64,000 nt of DNA from DATBFU01 sp035498405. GTDB taxonomy: Bacteria > Acidobacteriota > Thermoanaerobaculia > UBA5066 > Gp7-AA6. The notes beneath the pieces are model-generated. The model saw nothing but the letters and a program-made list of their open reading frames with translations. It searched no databases and was not told where the DNA came from. Positions 52,758 through 61,817 of the stretch are shown here, one piece after another (position 1 is the stretch's first letter; every line of letters begins with the position of its first letter). The stretch spans positions 81,943-145,942 of the forward strand of contig DATKAE010000003.1 of the NCBI GenBank assembly GCA_035498405.1, given 5' to 3'. The position numbers were made by a program, and so were the translations under genes.

Positions 52758-54022
52758 TGCTTCTCGCGGCGTCCGGCGTCTGCTACCTCGCGTTTCTCCT
52801 CTTCGAGACCTTCGCGATGGCGCTCGAACGCCTGTCGCCGATCAAGGTGCGGGGCCTGCTCGAGGAGCACCCAGAGCGCGCGCGCCTGCTGGCGGGGCCG
52901 GGCGAGACCGCCATCGTCCGCACGACGACCAAGGTCCTCGTCCAGATCCTCCTGTTGATGGGCCTGCTCACGGTGGTCTCGGGGCTGGCGGCCGTCGGCG
53001 TGGCGTCGCCGTGGGCCTGGGGCGGCGGACTGTTTCTGGCGGGCTGGCTGCTGACCGAGGTCCTGCTGCTGCGGCATGCCGCCGCCTCGGATCCGGAGAA
53101 GATCGTCACTCGCCTCTTGCCGATCGTGACCGCCGCGTCGTGGCTGCTCCTGCCGCTCGCCATTCCCGTGCGAAAAATCTTCGAGGCCCGGGAGAGCGGA
53201 GGGGCCGCGCCGGCGCCGCCGGCCACGGAGGAAGAGGTCCAGGCCTACATCGACGTGGGACGGGAGGAAGGCATTCTGGAGAAGGAGGAGGAGAAGCTCC
53301 TCCTCTCGATCGTGGACTTCGGAGACACGCGGGTGCGCGAGGTGATGACTCCGCGCACCGACATCGCCTGGATCGACGCGGCTGCTTCCTTCGAAGCGCT
53401 CGCCGACCTCTTCGTGTCGACGAAGTACTCGCGAATCCCCGTCGCGCGCGGGACGATCGACCGGGTCGTGGGCATCGTGCACGTCAAGGACACCCTCGCC
53501 GCGATCCGAACGAGCACGAGCCCGCCCATCCCGTCGATCGCGCGGGAGGCCTACTTCGTCCCCGAGACGAAGAAAGTCTCGGAGCTCCTTCGCGAATTCC
53601 AGCGACGGCACCTCTGGATGGCGATCGTCGTGGACGAATATGGAGGTGTTTCGGGTCTCGTCACCGTCGAGGACCTCCTGGAGGAGATCGTGGGCGAGAT
53701 CTCCGATGAGCACGAGGACGAGCGTGAGTCCGTGACGAAGGCGGGGGAGAACGCCTATTCGGTCTCGGGCAAGCAAAACGTGACGACGATTGCCGAGCTC
53801 TTTGGGCGCGGGCCCCAGGAAGAGGAGTTCACGACGGTCGGCGGCTATCTGGCCGCGCGCCTCGGCCACATCCCGAAGAACGGCGAGACGTTTCGCGAGT
53901 ACGACCTCGTCTTCACCGTCGAGGATGCCGACCGGCGCCGAGTGCACCGAGTGCGCATCGAGCCGGCCGAGATCGGGTCCCCCGACAGCCCGCAGCCCCA
54001 GGAATTGAAAGCCGGTCGCTGA
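52757..54022 (+). CDS. CNNM/CorC-HlyC family transporter-like protein with CBS pair
   Basis: 421 aa. DUF21 membrane domain (about 1-135, three to four helices), a CBS pair (VREVMTPRTDIAWIDA and VVGIVHVKDTL; MAIVVDEYGGVSGLVTVEDLLEEIVGEI) and a C-terminal CorC/HlyC domain (TTVGGYLAARLGHIPKNGE). Family members are implicated in Mg2+/Co2+ efflux or in YbeY-linked processes. The DUF21 part lacks the tight hydrophobic start of some relatives but is complete. ATG 52757 shares bases with the ybeY stop. Confidence 0.92.
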   Translation: MLLAASGVCYLAFLLFETFAMALERLSPIKVRGLLEEHPERARLLAGPGETAIVRTTTKVLVQILLLMGLLTVVSGLAAVGVASPWAWGGGLFLAGWLLTEVLLLRHAAASDPEKIVTRLLPIVTAASWLLLPLAIPVRKIFEARESGGAAPAPPATEEEVQAYIDVGREEGILEKEEEKLLLSIVDFGDTRVREVMTPRTDIAWIDAAASFEALADLFVSTKYSRIPVARGTIDRVVGIVHVKDTLAAIRTSTSPPIPSIAREAYFVPETKKVSELLREFQRRHLWMAIVVDEYGGVSGLVTVEDLLEEIVGEISDEHEDERESVTKAGENAYSVSGKQNVTTIAELFGRGPQEEEFTTVGGYLAARLGHIPKNGETFREYDLVFTVEDADRRRVHRVRIEPAEIGSPDSPQPQELKAGR

Positions 54023-54039
54023 TCGCGGGAGGTCCACCC

Positions 54040-54939
54040 GTGCGCGTCGGCTCCGTCGCGGTGATCGGTCGCCCCAATGTGGGCAAATCGACGCTCGTCA
54101 ACCGGCTGGTGGGGGAAAAGATCGCGATCGTGTCGGACAAGCCGCAGACGACTCGCCGGCGCATCCTCGGCATCGCCCGCGGGCCGGGCCACGAAATCGC
54201 GTTGCTGGACACCCCGGGGATTCACCGCCCGCAGTACCGCTTGAACGCCGCCATGGTTCGCGACGCCACCGATGCGCTCGCGAGGGCCGATCTCGTGCTG
54301 TGGATCGTGGACGCCACGGAGAAGCGGGGGCCCGGGGAGGCCTACATCCTCCGGCTGCTCGAGCGGGTGAAGTCTCCGGTCGTCCTGGCTCTCAACAAGA
54401 TCGACCGGATCGCCAAGGCGAAGTTGCTCCCGATGCTCCAGGACTTCGCCTCGCGTTTCGACTTTCACGAGATCGTGCCGATCTCCGCATTGACCGGCGA
54501 CGGCGTCGCTCTTCTCGCCGAGCGGCTGGCGGCGAACTTGCCCGAAGGGGAGCCGGCCTACCCCGAGGACTTCCTGACCGCTACGCCCGAGTCCGAGTGG
54601 ATCGGCGAAGTGATCCGCGAGAAGCTCCTGGAGCGCACGCGGGAGGAGCTTCCCTTCGCCTCTGCGGTCGTCCTCGAGGAGGTTCGGGAGGACGCCGAAA
54701 AGGGGCTCACCGTCGTGACCGCCTCCGTCGTGGTGGAGCGTGAGGGCCAGAAGGGCATCGTGGTCGGGCGCGGCGGCGCCATGATCAAGCAGATCGGCAT
54801 GGCCGCCCGGGAGGAGCTCGAAGCGGAAACCGGCCGGCGCTTCTTCTTGAATCTGACCGTCAAGGTTCGCGACCGCTGGCGGGACGACGAAAAGTTCTTG
54901 TCGCGGCTGGTCGGGGAATCCGAAAGAGAAGAGCGCTAG
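54040..54939 (+). CDS. era: GTPase Era
   Basis: Ribosome-assembly GTPase binding 16S rRNA 3' end. 299 aa. G1 G-R-P-N-V-G-K-S-T (10-18), G3 DTPG, G4 N-K-I-D, and a C-terminal KH domain with GRGGAMIKQIG. Standard length. GTG 54040 preceded by GGGAGG (54027-54032). Last gene of the conserved cluster. Confidence 0.96.
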   Translation: MRVGSVAVIGRPNVGKSTLVNRLVGEKIAIVSDKPQTTRRRILGIARGPGHEIALLDTPGIHRPQYRLNAAMVRDATDALARADLVLWIVDATEKRGPGEAYILRLLERVKSPVVLALNKIDRIAKAKLLPMLQDFASRFDFHEIVPISALTGDGVALLAERLAANLPEGEPAYPEDFLTATPESEWIGEVIREKLLERTREELPFASAVVLEEVREDAEKGLTVVTASVVVEREGQKGIVVGRGGAMIKQIGMAAREELEAETGRRFFLNLTVKVRDRWRDDEKFLSRLVGESEREER

Positions 54940-54955
54940 GGCCTCGAGGAGGCCT

Positions 54956-54973
54956 CGCGCCGGATTCGGCGCG
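54956..54973. terminator. Hairpin between convergent era and MglA-like genes
   Basis: CGCGCCG - GATT - CGGCGCG, perfect 7-bp stem in the 54-bp gap between two convergent genes; likely works in both directions. No T-run. Confidence 0.45.
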
Positions 54974-54993
54974 GGCGAGTGCGGGACGGTTCG

Positions 54994-56751
54994 CTAGGCG
55001 CCGCGAACCGCGCGGCGCAAGTGCTCCGAGAGGTCGGCCAGAGAGTCCGCCAGGCTCTCCCGCAGCCGGTCGATTTCGGCAAGCATTCGCTCGTCGTTGG
55101 CGTGGCGCTGGCTGTGGGCCTCGAGCACCGGCGCGAGCTGTGTGCGGATGTCCTCGGCCTCGCGGCGTCCCTGGTGGGTCTTCTCCTCGAAGGTTGTCCG
55201 CAAGGCCTCGAGAGTCCCCCCGATGGCGCTGATCTGCTGCTGCAGCTTCTCGGCGCGCTCGGTGACGGCCGCCAAGGCCATCCCGACGTCGTCCTCGAGC
55301 GACCGCTGGCGCTTGTCGGCGCCTTCGATCTGCTTGCGCATCGCCTCGTGGGCCTTCTCCTCGGCGTCGAGCCTCTTCTCTTGGGTCTCGAGCCGCTCGA
55401 GGCTGGCTCCCAGCCGCTGCTCGTGGCCGTCGAGCCGTCCGGCGGCCGAGTCGAGGCGCTCGGACAGCTCGCCGATCCGGGCAATCTCCCGGCTGTCGCT
55501 TCTTCCGCGATCTTCGATGGCTTGAAGTCTCGCTTCGATTCCCTGGCGAAGATCCGTGAGGGCCCGGCCGGAGTCGCTCGTCTGTCGCTCGAGCACGTCG
55601 AGCCGGGACGCCAGGGCGTTGCAGGCGGCGTCAACGCGTCCGAAATCGATGCGAGTCTTCTGCAGCCGTTCGTTCGCTTCGAGCAGGCCCGCCTCGAGGC
55701 GCGCCTCGAGCTGCCGCACGGCCTCGCCGGAGACGCCGGCCTCGACTCGCTGCCGGGGGCTCTCCGAAGCAAACGCGACCGGCCCTTCGGCGCCGGGGGG
55801 CTCGGCCAGAGTCGCAGTCTCCTCCACGGTGACCGGCTCGGCCAGAGCTTCCACCGGTTCCGGGCCGACCTCGTCCACCACCTCGAGGGGCTCCGGTGGC
55901 TCGGCGGCGGGGGGCGGCGACGGCGGTGCCTTGGCCTCCCGGGCTGCCGCGAAGGGCCCTTCGGCCGCCGACGTCGATTCGGCGGCGGCCGGCTCCTCGG
56001 TTTCGAAGGGCGCCTCCTCCGAGGGCGAGGGGACGACCACCAGGGGGCGGGGCCGTTTCGGCTCGGGAGTCGGGACCTTGGTGAAGAGCGACTGCCTCCA
56101 GGACTGCAGGTCGTCCTTGCTCTCCTTGCCGGTGGGCAGGCTCGCCTCTTCGGGACGCCGTCCCTGCAGGCGACGCAGCAGATCCACGAAGGTCAGCTTC
56201 GAGATGAGCTTGAAGGACTCGGTCACCCCGCGACCGGCGCTCGCCACGGCCTCGACGAAGGGAAAAGACGAGAGTCCGAGCGCCTCCTGCATCGCCTCGA
56301 TCGAAAGGATGTCGTTTAAGTCGCGCTTGTTGTACTGGATCACGATCGGCATTCCCTCGAAGGCCACACCGTTGGCTTTCAGGTTGTCCTTCAGGTTCTG
56401 CCAGCTCTCGAGGTTCTTCGGGAGCATGGTCCACTGCGAGTCGGCGACGAACACGATTCCGTCGGCGCCCTTGAGCACGACCCGGCGCGTTTCGTTGAAG
56501 GCGGTCTGCCCGGGAACGGTCGCCAGCTGGAAGCGGATCTTGTAGCCCTTGATGTCTCCGAGCTCGACCGGGAGCAGATCGAAGTAGATGGTCCGATCGG
56601 TGTGTGTCGAGAGGTTCAACAACTTTCCGACCGTTGAGGGCTCCAGTCGGTCGTGCAACACCTGCAGGTTGGTGGTCTTTCCCCCGAGACCCGGACCGTA
56701 GTAGACGATCTTGGCCGTGAGCTCCCGGGTGGCCGCGTTGTAGATGACCAT
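54994..56751 (-). CDS. MglA-like small GTPase fused to Pro-rich linker and coiled coil
   Basis: 585 aa from ATG 56751. Residues 1-190: MglA-type Ras-like GTPase (MVIYNAATRELTAKIVYYG, P-loop G-P-G-L-G-G-K-T-T, TVPGQ switch, Q-Y-N-K-R-D-L). Residues about 225-340: Pro/Glu/Ala-rich linker. Residues about 345-585: heptad-rich coiled coil. Known MglA proteins are about 195 aa and control polarity and motility; the long tail here is unusual. Longer frames up to 57048 are rejected because the GTPase start is conserved at MVIYNAATRE. A TAAAAT box (56771-56766) lies 14 nt upstream. Divergent from pyrR. Confidence 0.87.
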   Translation of the reverse strand: MVIYNAATRELTAKIVYYGPGLGGKTTNLQVLHDRLEPSTVGKLLNLSTHTDRTIYFDLLPVELGDIKGYKIRFQLATVPGQTAFNETRRVVLKGADGIVFVADSQWTMLPKNLESWQNLKDNLKANGVAFEGMPIVIQYNKRDLNDILSIEAMQEALGLSSFPFVEAVASAGRGVTESFKLISKLTFVDLLRRLQGRRPEEASLPTGKESKDDLQSWRQSLFTKVPTPEPKRPRPLVVVPSPSEEAPFETEEPAAAESTSAAEGPFAAAREAKAPPSPPPAAEPPEPLEVVDEVGPEPVEALAEPVTVEETATLAEPPGAEGPVAFASESPRQRVEAGVSGEAVRQLEARLEAGLLEANERLQKTRIDFGRVDAACNALASRLDVLERQTSDSGRALTDLRQGIEARLQAIEDRGRSDSREIARIGELSERLDSAAGRLDGHEQRLGASLERLETQEKRLDAEEKAHEAMRKQIEGADKRQRSLEDDVGMALAAVTERAEKLQQQISAIGGTLEALRTTFEEKTHQGRREAEDIRTQLAPVLEAHSQRHANDERMLAEIDRLRESLADSLADLSEHLRRAVRGA

Positions 56752-56765
56752 GAAACGGTCGAAGT

Positions 56766-56771
56766 ATTTTA
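56766..56771 (-). promoter_or_regulatory. -10 box (TAAAAT) of the MglA-like gene
   Basis: Minus-strand TAAAAT, 14 nt before ATG 56751. Part of a 76-bp bidirectional promoter region shared with pyrR. Confidence 0.5.
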
Positions 56772-56789
56772 CCCCGATTTTGCCGGTTC

Positions 56790-56818
56790 TTGACGGGCGA
56801 GCAGCCGCCCCATAGACT
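56790..56818 (+). promoter_or_regulatory. Promoter of pyrRBC (TTGACG-17-TAGACT)
   Basis: TTGACG (56790-56795), 17 bp, TAGACT (56813-56818), then 9 nt to TTG 56828. The clearest sigma-70-like promoter in the window; the mRNA would have almost no leader. Confidence 0.65.
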
Positions 56819-56827
56819 CGCGCGACC

Positions 56828-57394
56828 TTGAGCGAAGGGCTCGTCAAGAAGACTCGCATTCTCGACGCCGAGCGCATTGGCCGCATGATCGATCGGATGG
56901 CACACGAGATGGCCGAGCGCCAGCGGGACCTGCCCGATCTTGCCTTCATCGGGATCCGGACTCGCGGGGTCCCCCTGGCCAATCGGCTGGCCGAGCGGCT
57001 TTCGGCCCTGGTGTCGCAGGCCTTTCCGGTGGGTGTCCTCGACATCACGCTCTACCGCGACGACCTCTCGACGGTCGCCCCCCAGCCCCTGCTCAAGAAG
57101 ACCGAAATCGACTTCGACCTGAACGGCCGCGCGGTGGTCCTGTGCGACGACGTCCTCTATACGGGACGGACGATCCGCGCCGCCCTAGACGGGGTCATCG
57201 ACCTCGGCCGGCCGCGGGCCATCCGCCTGGCGGTGCTGATCGACCGCGGCCACCGCGAGTTCCCCATCGAGGCGAACTACGTCGGCAAGAGCGTGCCGAC
57301 CGCTCAGCGCGAGGTCATCAAGGTCTTGTTCCGTGAGATCGACGGCGTGGACGAAGTCTGGATCCTGGAACGGCCGCTCGAGGAGAAGGGTTGA
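56828..57394 (+). CDS. pyrR: Bifunctional pyr operon regulator/uracil phosphoribosyltransferase
   Basis: 188 aa. PRPP-binding loop V-V-L-C-D-D-V-L-Y-T-G-R-T (about 100-112), FIGIRTRGVPLANRL, DITLYRDDLS, all PyrR hallmarks. Family members bind UMP and attenuate pyr mRNA in Gram-positives; here the promoter sits right before the start codon, so no leader attenuator is possible. Start TTG 56828. Stop overlaps the TTG of pyrB. Confidence 0.93.
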   Translation: MSEGLVKKTRILDAERIGRMIDRMAHEMAERQRDLPDLAFIGIRTRGVPLANRLAERLSALVSQAFPVGVLDITLYRDDLSTVAPQPLLKKTEIDFDLNGRAVVLCDDVLYTGRTIRAALDGVIDLGRPRAIRLAVLIDRGHREFPIEANYVGKSVPTAQREVIKVLFREIDGVDEVWILERPLEEKG

Positions 57395-58344
57395 CTCCGA
57401 CGAGCCTTCGCTCCAAGGACCTCCTCGGCATCGAGTCCCTTTCGCCGGAAGAAATCGTTCTCATCCTCGACACCGCCGAGTCCATGCGCGAGATCGGGCA
57501 GCGTCAGATCAAGAAGGTACCCGCGCTGCGCGGCCGGATGGTGGTCAACCTGTTCTTCGAGGCCTCGACCCGCACGCGCTTTTCCTTCGAGACGGCCGAG
57601 AAGTGGCTGTCTGCCGACTCCTTGAACTTTGCCGCGAAGGGCAGCTCCGTCGAGAAGGGTGAGACCCTGCTCGACACGGCGCGGAATCTCGAGGCGATGT
57701 CGCCCGACTTGATCGTGATTCGGCACGGTACGCCGGGCGTGCCGCACTACCTGGCCCGGAATCTCAAGGCCGGGGTCATCAATGCGGGAGACGGCGCCCA
57801 CGAGCACCCGACCCAGGCGCTGCTGGATGCCCTGACGATTCGGCAGCGCCTGGGGCGGCTCGAGGGTCTCCGGGTGGCGATCACCGGCGACATCGAGCAT
57901 TCCCGCGTGGTGCGGTCCAACATTTGGCTGCTCGGCAAGATGGGCGCGCGCGTGGTGCTGTGCGCGCCGCCGACGCTGATGCCGCCCCGGATCTCGGAAA
58001 TGGGAGTCGAGGTCACGACCGACTTCGACGCCGCCCTCGAGGGGGCGGACGTCGTCATGATGCTGCGAATGCAGCTCGAGCGCCAGGGCTCCTCGCTCTT
58101 CCCGTCCTCGCGCGAATATTTCAAGCGCTACGGCCTGACGCTTGCGCGGCTCGCGCGCGCGAAGCCCGGGGCCATCGTGATGCATCCCGGGCCGATGAAC
58201 CGAGGGGTCGAGATCGCCTCGGACGTGGCCGACTCCCCGCGGTCGGTGATTCTCGCGCAGGTCGCCAACGGCGTGGCGATCCGCATGGCGGTGCTCTACC
58301 TGCTGGCGACGGGCCGCGCCTGGGAGGGGGAGAAGGAGCCATGA
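57391..58344 (+). CDS. pyrB: Aspartate carbamoyltransferase catalytic subunit
   Basis: Carbamoyl phosphate + aspartate to carbamoyl-aspartate. 317 aa. S-T-R-T in FFEASTRTRFSFE, GDGAHEHPTQALLDALTI, ITGDIEHSRVVRSN, HPGPMNRGVEI. No regulatory PyrI is encoded here. Starts at TTG 57391 overlapping pyrR (TTGA), ends overlapping pyrC (ATGA). Confidence 0.96.
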   Translation: MTPTSLRSKDLLGIESLSPEEIVLILDTAESMREIGQRQIKKVPALRGRMVVNLFFEASTRTRFSFETAEKWLSADSLNFAAKGSSVEKGETLLDTARNLEAMSPDLIVIRHGTPGVPHYLARNLKAGVINAGDGAHEHPTQALLDALTIRQRLGRLEGLRVAITGDIEHSRVVRSNIWLLGKMGARVVLCAPPTLMPPRISEMGVEVTTDFDAALEGADVVMMLRMQLERQGSSLFPSSREYFKRYGLTLARLARAKPGAIVMHPGPMNRGVEIASDVADSPRSVILAQVANGVAIRMAVLYLLATGRAWEGEKEP

Positions 58345-59627
58345 GCGGGGCGCTGCTGATCCGGGGCGGACGCCTCGTGGACCCTGTCGCGGGCAAGGAC
58401 GGCTCCTTCGATGTGCGTATCGAGGAGGGAAGGGTCACTCGGGTCGAGCCGAACCTGTCCGCCGACGGAGCCGAGGTCCTGGACGCGAAGGGACTCTACG
58501 TCTTGCCCGGTTTCATCGACCTCCATGCGCACCTGCGAGAGCCGGGCCGGGAGTACGCGGAGACGATCGTCACGGGGCTGCGCGCGGCTGCCGCCGGCGG
58601 CTACACCGCGGTCTGCGTGATGCCCAACACCGACCCGGTCGCGGACAACCGCGCCATCATCGAGTACATCGTGTCGAAGGGGCGCGGGGTCGGCGGCACG
58701 CGACTCTACCCGATCGGCGCGATCACCAAGGGGCAGCGAGGCGAGGAGCTGGCCGAGTTCGGTGAGATGCAGGTGGCGGGGACGGTGGCCGTCTCCGACG
58801 ATGGCCGGTGGCTGGCCAATGGGGCTCTCCTGCGGCGGGCCTTCGAGCACGCAGGCCTCTTCGGGTTGCCGGTGGTCCAGCATTCGGAGGACCCGACCCT
58901 TTCGGGCGGCGCACCGATGCACGAGGGCGCGGTCTCGACCCGACTCGGTCTGCCGGCACAGCCTTCGATTGCCGAGGCGGCGGCCGTCGCTCGGGATCTG
59001 CTCGTGGCCGAAACGGTCGGCGGAAGGCTCCACATCGCCCACCTCTCCGCGGCGCGCTCGCTCGATCTCGTGCGGGAGGCCCGGGGGCGGGGCCTCGCCT
59101 TGACGTGCGAGGTCACGCCCCACCACCTCGTTCTCACCGACGAAGAGGTGGAACGCTCCGGGTTCGCGACCAACTGCAAGATGAATCCCCCGTTGCGAGA
59201 AGCCGCCGACTTGGAGGCGCTGGTCTCAGGGCTGGCGGACGGCTCGATCGACGCGATCGCCACGGATCATGCCCCCCACCACGAAGACGAGAAGTCGCTC
59301 GATTTCGAGACCGCGCCCTTCGGGGTCGTCGGGCTCGAGACCGCAGCCGCGGTGGTCCACGACCGGCTGGTGGTCGCCGGACGGCTGTCTCTCCAGCGCT
59401 TTGCGCAGCTCTTCTCCGCCGGCCCCGCCCGCGCCTTCGGGCTGCCGGGAGGAACCCTCGCGCCCGGTGCGCCGGGGGATGTGACGTTGTTCGATCCGAA
59501 CGCGCGATGGACGGTCGATCCCGCCTCTTTTCGATCGCTCTCCCGCAACACGCCCTTCGGGGGTTGGAACCTGACGGGACGGCCCGCCGCCACGATCGTT
59601 GGTGGGCGGATTGCCTGGAGGGCGTAA
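58341..59627 (+). CDS. pyrC: Dihydroorotase (class I)
   Basis: 428 aa amidohydrolase forming dihydroorotate. Metal site H-A-H in IDLHAHLREPG, MPNTDPVADN, EVTPHHLVLTDE, ATDHAPHH with the catalytic Asp. 428 aa and the D-H-A-P-H-H motif indicate the class I (PyrC type in most bacteria) enzyme. ATG 58341 overlaps the pyrB stop. pyrR-B-C form one operon. Confidence 0.96.
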   Translation: MSGALLIRGGRLVDPVAGKDGSFDVRIEEGRVTRVEPNLSADGAEVLDAKGLYVLPGFIDLHAHLREPGREYAETIVTGLRAAAAGGYTAVCVMPNTDPVADNRAIIEYIVSKGRGVGGTRLYPIGAITKGQRGEELAEFGEMQVAGTVAVSDDGRWLANGALLRRAFEHAGLFGLPVVQHSEDPTLSGGAPMHEGAVSTRLGLPAQPSIAEAAAVARDLLVAETVGGRLHIAHLSAARSLDLVREARGRGLALTCEVTPHHLVLTDEEVERSGFATNCKMNPPLREAADLEALVSGLADGSIDAIATDHAPHHEDEKSLDFETAPFGVVGLETAAAVVHDRLVVAGRLSLQRFAQLFSAGPARAFGLPGGTLAPGAPGDVTLFDPNARWTVDPASFRSLSRNTPFGGWNLTGRPAATIVGGRIAWRA

Positions 59628-59630
59628 TCT
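59625..59630 (+). promoter_or_regulatory. -10 box (TAATCT) before the GH113-like gene
   Basis: TAATCT overlaps the pyrC stop codon (TAA, 59625-59627) and ends 6 nt before GTG 59637. It could drive a leaderless internal transcript. Confidence 0.45.
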
Positions 59631-59636
59631 GCGCCC

Positions 59637-61817
59637 GTGCGTCTGGCTGACGGGTCCCGCGCCGCGCTGATCCTCGTCCTGCTCACGGCGCCCGTTTCGA
59701 GCACGGACGTCCGCCGGGTCGCCCTGCGCGTTCCGAAGGACTCTGCCCTCGTTCCGGAGATCGAACGCTTCGTCTCCTGGGCGGCGCGGCGCGGAATCGA
59801 CCTCCAGGTAGGCTCGGAGGATGCGCCCGCGGCGGCCGGAACCGAGGTCGTGCGTCTTTGGGTGCTGCCCGTATCGGAGGCCTTCGGCCGCCGTCTCGCG
59901 CGCTTTCCCGTGCGCCTGGACGCCAAGGGGTTCTCGTTCGACGGCCGGGCCTACCGCGCGGCCGACGAGGCGATCGCGCTCTCGGACCCGGACGGGTCCC
60001 GGGAGACCCTCGTCTTGGGAAACGGCGAGCCGGCGGTCGTCCATCTGGCCGCGCGGGCCATCTTCGAGCCCGGGGAGCCCGGCGACTACCGGGTGATTTC
60101 GGGGGAGTTGTCCAAGAGCGGGCGATTCCGTCGCGTGGGGAAAACGCTCGCGATCGACCGGGGCTTCGACCGCGACGAGATCCGTTCGCGCGAGGAGTTC
60201 CTCCGCTCGCTCCGGTCCGAGCAACGGGATGGCGCGCGATGGCTCTTTCGCGATTCGGAGAGAAGTGCGGCTGCCGCCTGGCAGTCGGTGCTCGCAAGAT
60301 TTCTCTCTCCGGGGCCATCGGCATCCCTGACGGTCCGTCTCTTTCCGGATGCGGCGAGCAAGGGGCGGTACACGGGCTCGTGCCGCCCGGCCGACGTCGT
60401 CCGCGACGGACACGGCATTCGGGTGGACCTGGACGCCGGCGCGCCGCGGGAGCCGGACCTCGTCAGTCCGGTTTTCGCCGCGGCGACTTTGGCGGCGGCG
60501 CAGCCGCGTCTGGCCGACCGGGCCACGCTGCTCCTCGCGCTCGGAGCGCAGGCGTCGGGCTCCTGGTGGGGACGCGAGGTCCGGAGCTTCTCGGCCTTTC
60601 TCGAGGCTGCGGGCGTCGAGCCTTCCGTCGACGAGATCCTGCGGGAGGACCGCCGGGTCTCGCCGATACTGGCCGTGGGCGCCTCCGCCTCGTGGTTGGA
60701 CGCGGGAAGCCGGCTCGAGGGTCAGGATGCCGTGCGAAGGACGCTGCTCGGGCCTTCGGACCCGCTTTCCGCCGCGTTGGTTCGGTGGCGCGCGGCCTCC
60801 GGGCGTGAAAGGGTTGCCGCGCCGTCCAGGCGAGCGGCGCCGACCGCGTTCCTGCGCGGGATCTCTTACGCGATGTCTAACTCTCTCGAAGGGGGCTACG
60901 TCTCGGCGCGGTCGCACGCTACGCTCGAAAGGCTTTCCCGAATGTCCGCCAACTCGGTTTCCGTGATGCCCTTCGCCTACTCACCCGGCGCCGCGCGGCC
61001 GGAGATCGAATTCGTGCACCGCAGCCCGCGTGGAGAGACCGACGAGGGAACCGTCCGCGCCGTCGCGGACGCGCGGAGCCTCGGCTTGAGCGCGTTGGTC
61101 AAGCCGCAGATCTGGTTGGCGGGCGGCGCCTTCGTCGGCGACATCGCCATGGGCAGTGGCGCGGACTGGGAGAAGTGGTTCGCCGCGTACCGCCGGTTCA
61201 TCGTTCATCACGCCATCGTGGCGGAAGCCGTCCGCGCGGCGCTCTTCTGTGTCGGAACGGAGCTTTCCGCAACCGAGGTGCGCGCGGGAGAGTGGCGGCA
61301 GACGATCGCCGCCGTGCGCCTCGCGACGGGGGCGCCCCTTCTCTACGCCGCCAACTGGGCCTCGGGAACCGAGCGAGTGGCCTTCTGGGACGCGCTCGAC
61401 TTGATCGGCGCGGATTTCTACGATCCGCTCTCGAGCGACCCGGCGGCGACGGATGCGGAGTTGACCCGAGGCGCTCGCCGGGCGGCGGAGCCTCTGGCGC
61501 GGTTGTCGCGCCGTTACGGAAAGCCCGTGGTCTTGACCGAGGTGGGCTACCCGCCCGTGGCCGGTGCGTGGATGGCGCCTCACGACGAAGTTTCGGGCCG
61601 GCGACGCTCCCCCGAAGACGCGGCGCGGGCGGTCGCGGCGGTCTTTCGCGCGCTCGAGCCCGAGCCGTGGTGGAAGGGGGTCTACTGGTGGAAGGCTTTC
61701 TCCGACGGGCGCGACGCGCGGCCGGGGGAGCCCGGATTCAACCTTTTGGGGACGCCGGCCGAGAAGGCCGTCGCGGCGGGATTTGCCGAGGCCGCGGCGC
61801 AGGCGAGGGAGCGCTGA
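59637..61817 (+). CDS. Exported protein with C-terminal GH113-like TIM barrel
   Basis: 726 aa. N-terminal signal-like helix (LILVLLTAPVSS). An N-terminal 400 residues with no recognised family (beta/alpha mixture). From about residue 405 a glycoside-hydrolase barrel resembling GH113: GISYAMSNSLEGGY, VSVMPFAYSPG, ALVKPQIWL, W-x-x-W-F-x-x-Y-x-x-F, F-C-V-G-T-E-L-S (catalytic acid/base Glu), YAANW, DLIGADFYDPL, VVLTEVGYPP (nucleophile Glu candidate). GH113 members act on beta-1,4-mannan; substrate here is inferred only. Translation may be coupled to IMPase (TGATG). Confidence 0.75.
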   Translation: MRLADGSRAALILVLLTAPVSSTDVRRVALRVPKDSALVPEIERFVSWAARRGIDLQVGSEDAPAAAGTEVVRLWVLPVSEAFGRRLARFPVRLDAKGFSFDGRAYRAADEAIALSDPDGSRETLVLGNGEPAVVHLAARAIFEPGEPGDYRVISGELSKSGRFRRVGKTLAIDRGFDRDEIRSREEFLRSLRSEQRDGARWLFRDSERSAAAAWQSVLARFLSPGPSASLTVRLFPDAASKGRYTGSCRPADVVRDGHGIRVDLDAGAPREPDLVSPVFAAATLAAAQPRLADRATLLLALGAQASGSWWGREVRSFSAFLEAAGVEPSVDEILREDRRVSPILAVGASASWLDAGSRLEGQDAVRRTLLGPSDPLSAALVRWRAASGRERVAAPSRRAAPTAFLRGISYAMSNSLEGGYVSARSHATLERLSRMSANSVSVMPFAYSPGAARPEIEFVHRSPRGETDEGTVRAVADARSLGLSALVKPQIWLAGGAFVGDIAMGSGADWEKWFAAYRRFIVHHAIVAEAVRAALFCVGTELSATEVRAGEWRQTIAAVRLATGAPLLYAANWASGTERVAFWDALDLIGADFYDPLSSDPAATDAELTRGARRAAEPLARLSRRYGKPVVLTEVGYPPVAGAWMAPHDEVSGRRRSPEDAARAVAAVFRALEPEPWWKGVYWWKAFSDGRDARPGEPGFNLLGTPAEKAVAAGFAEAAAQARER

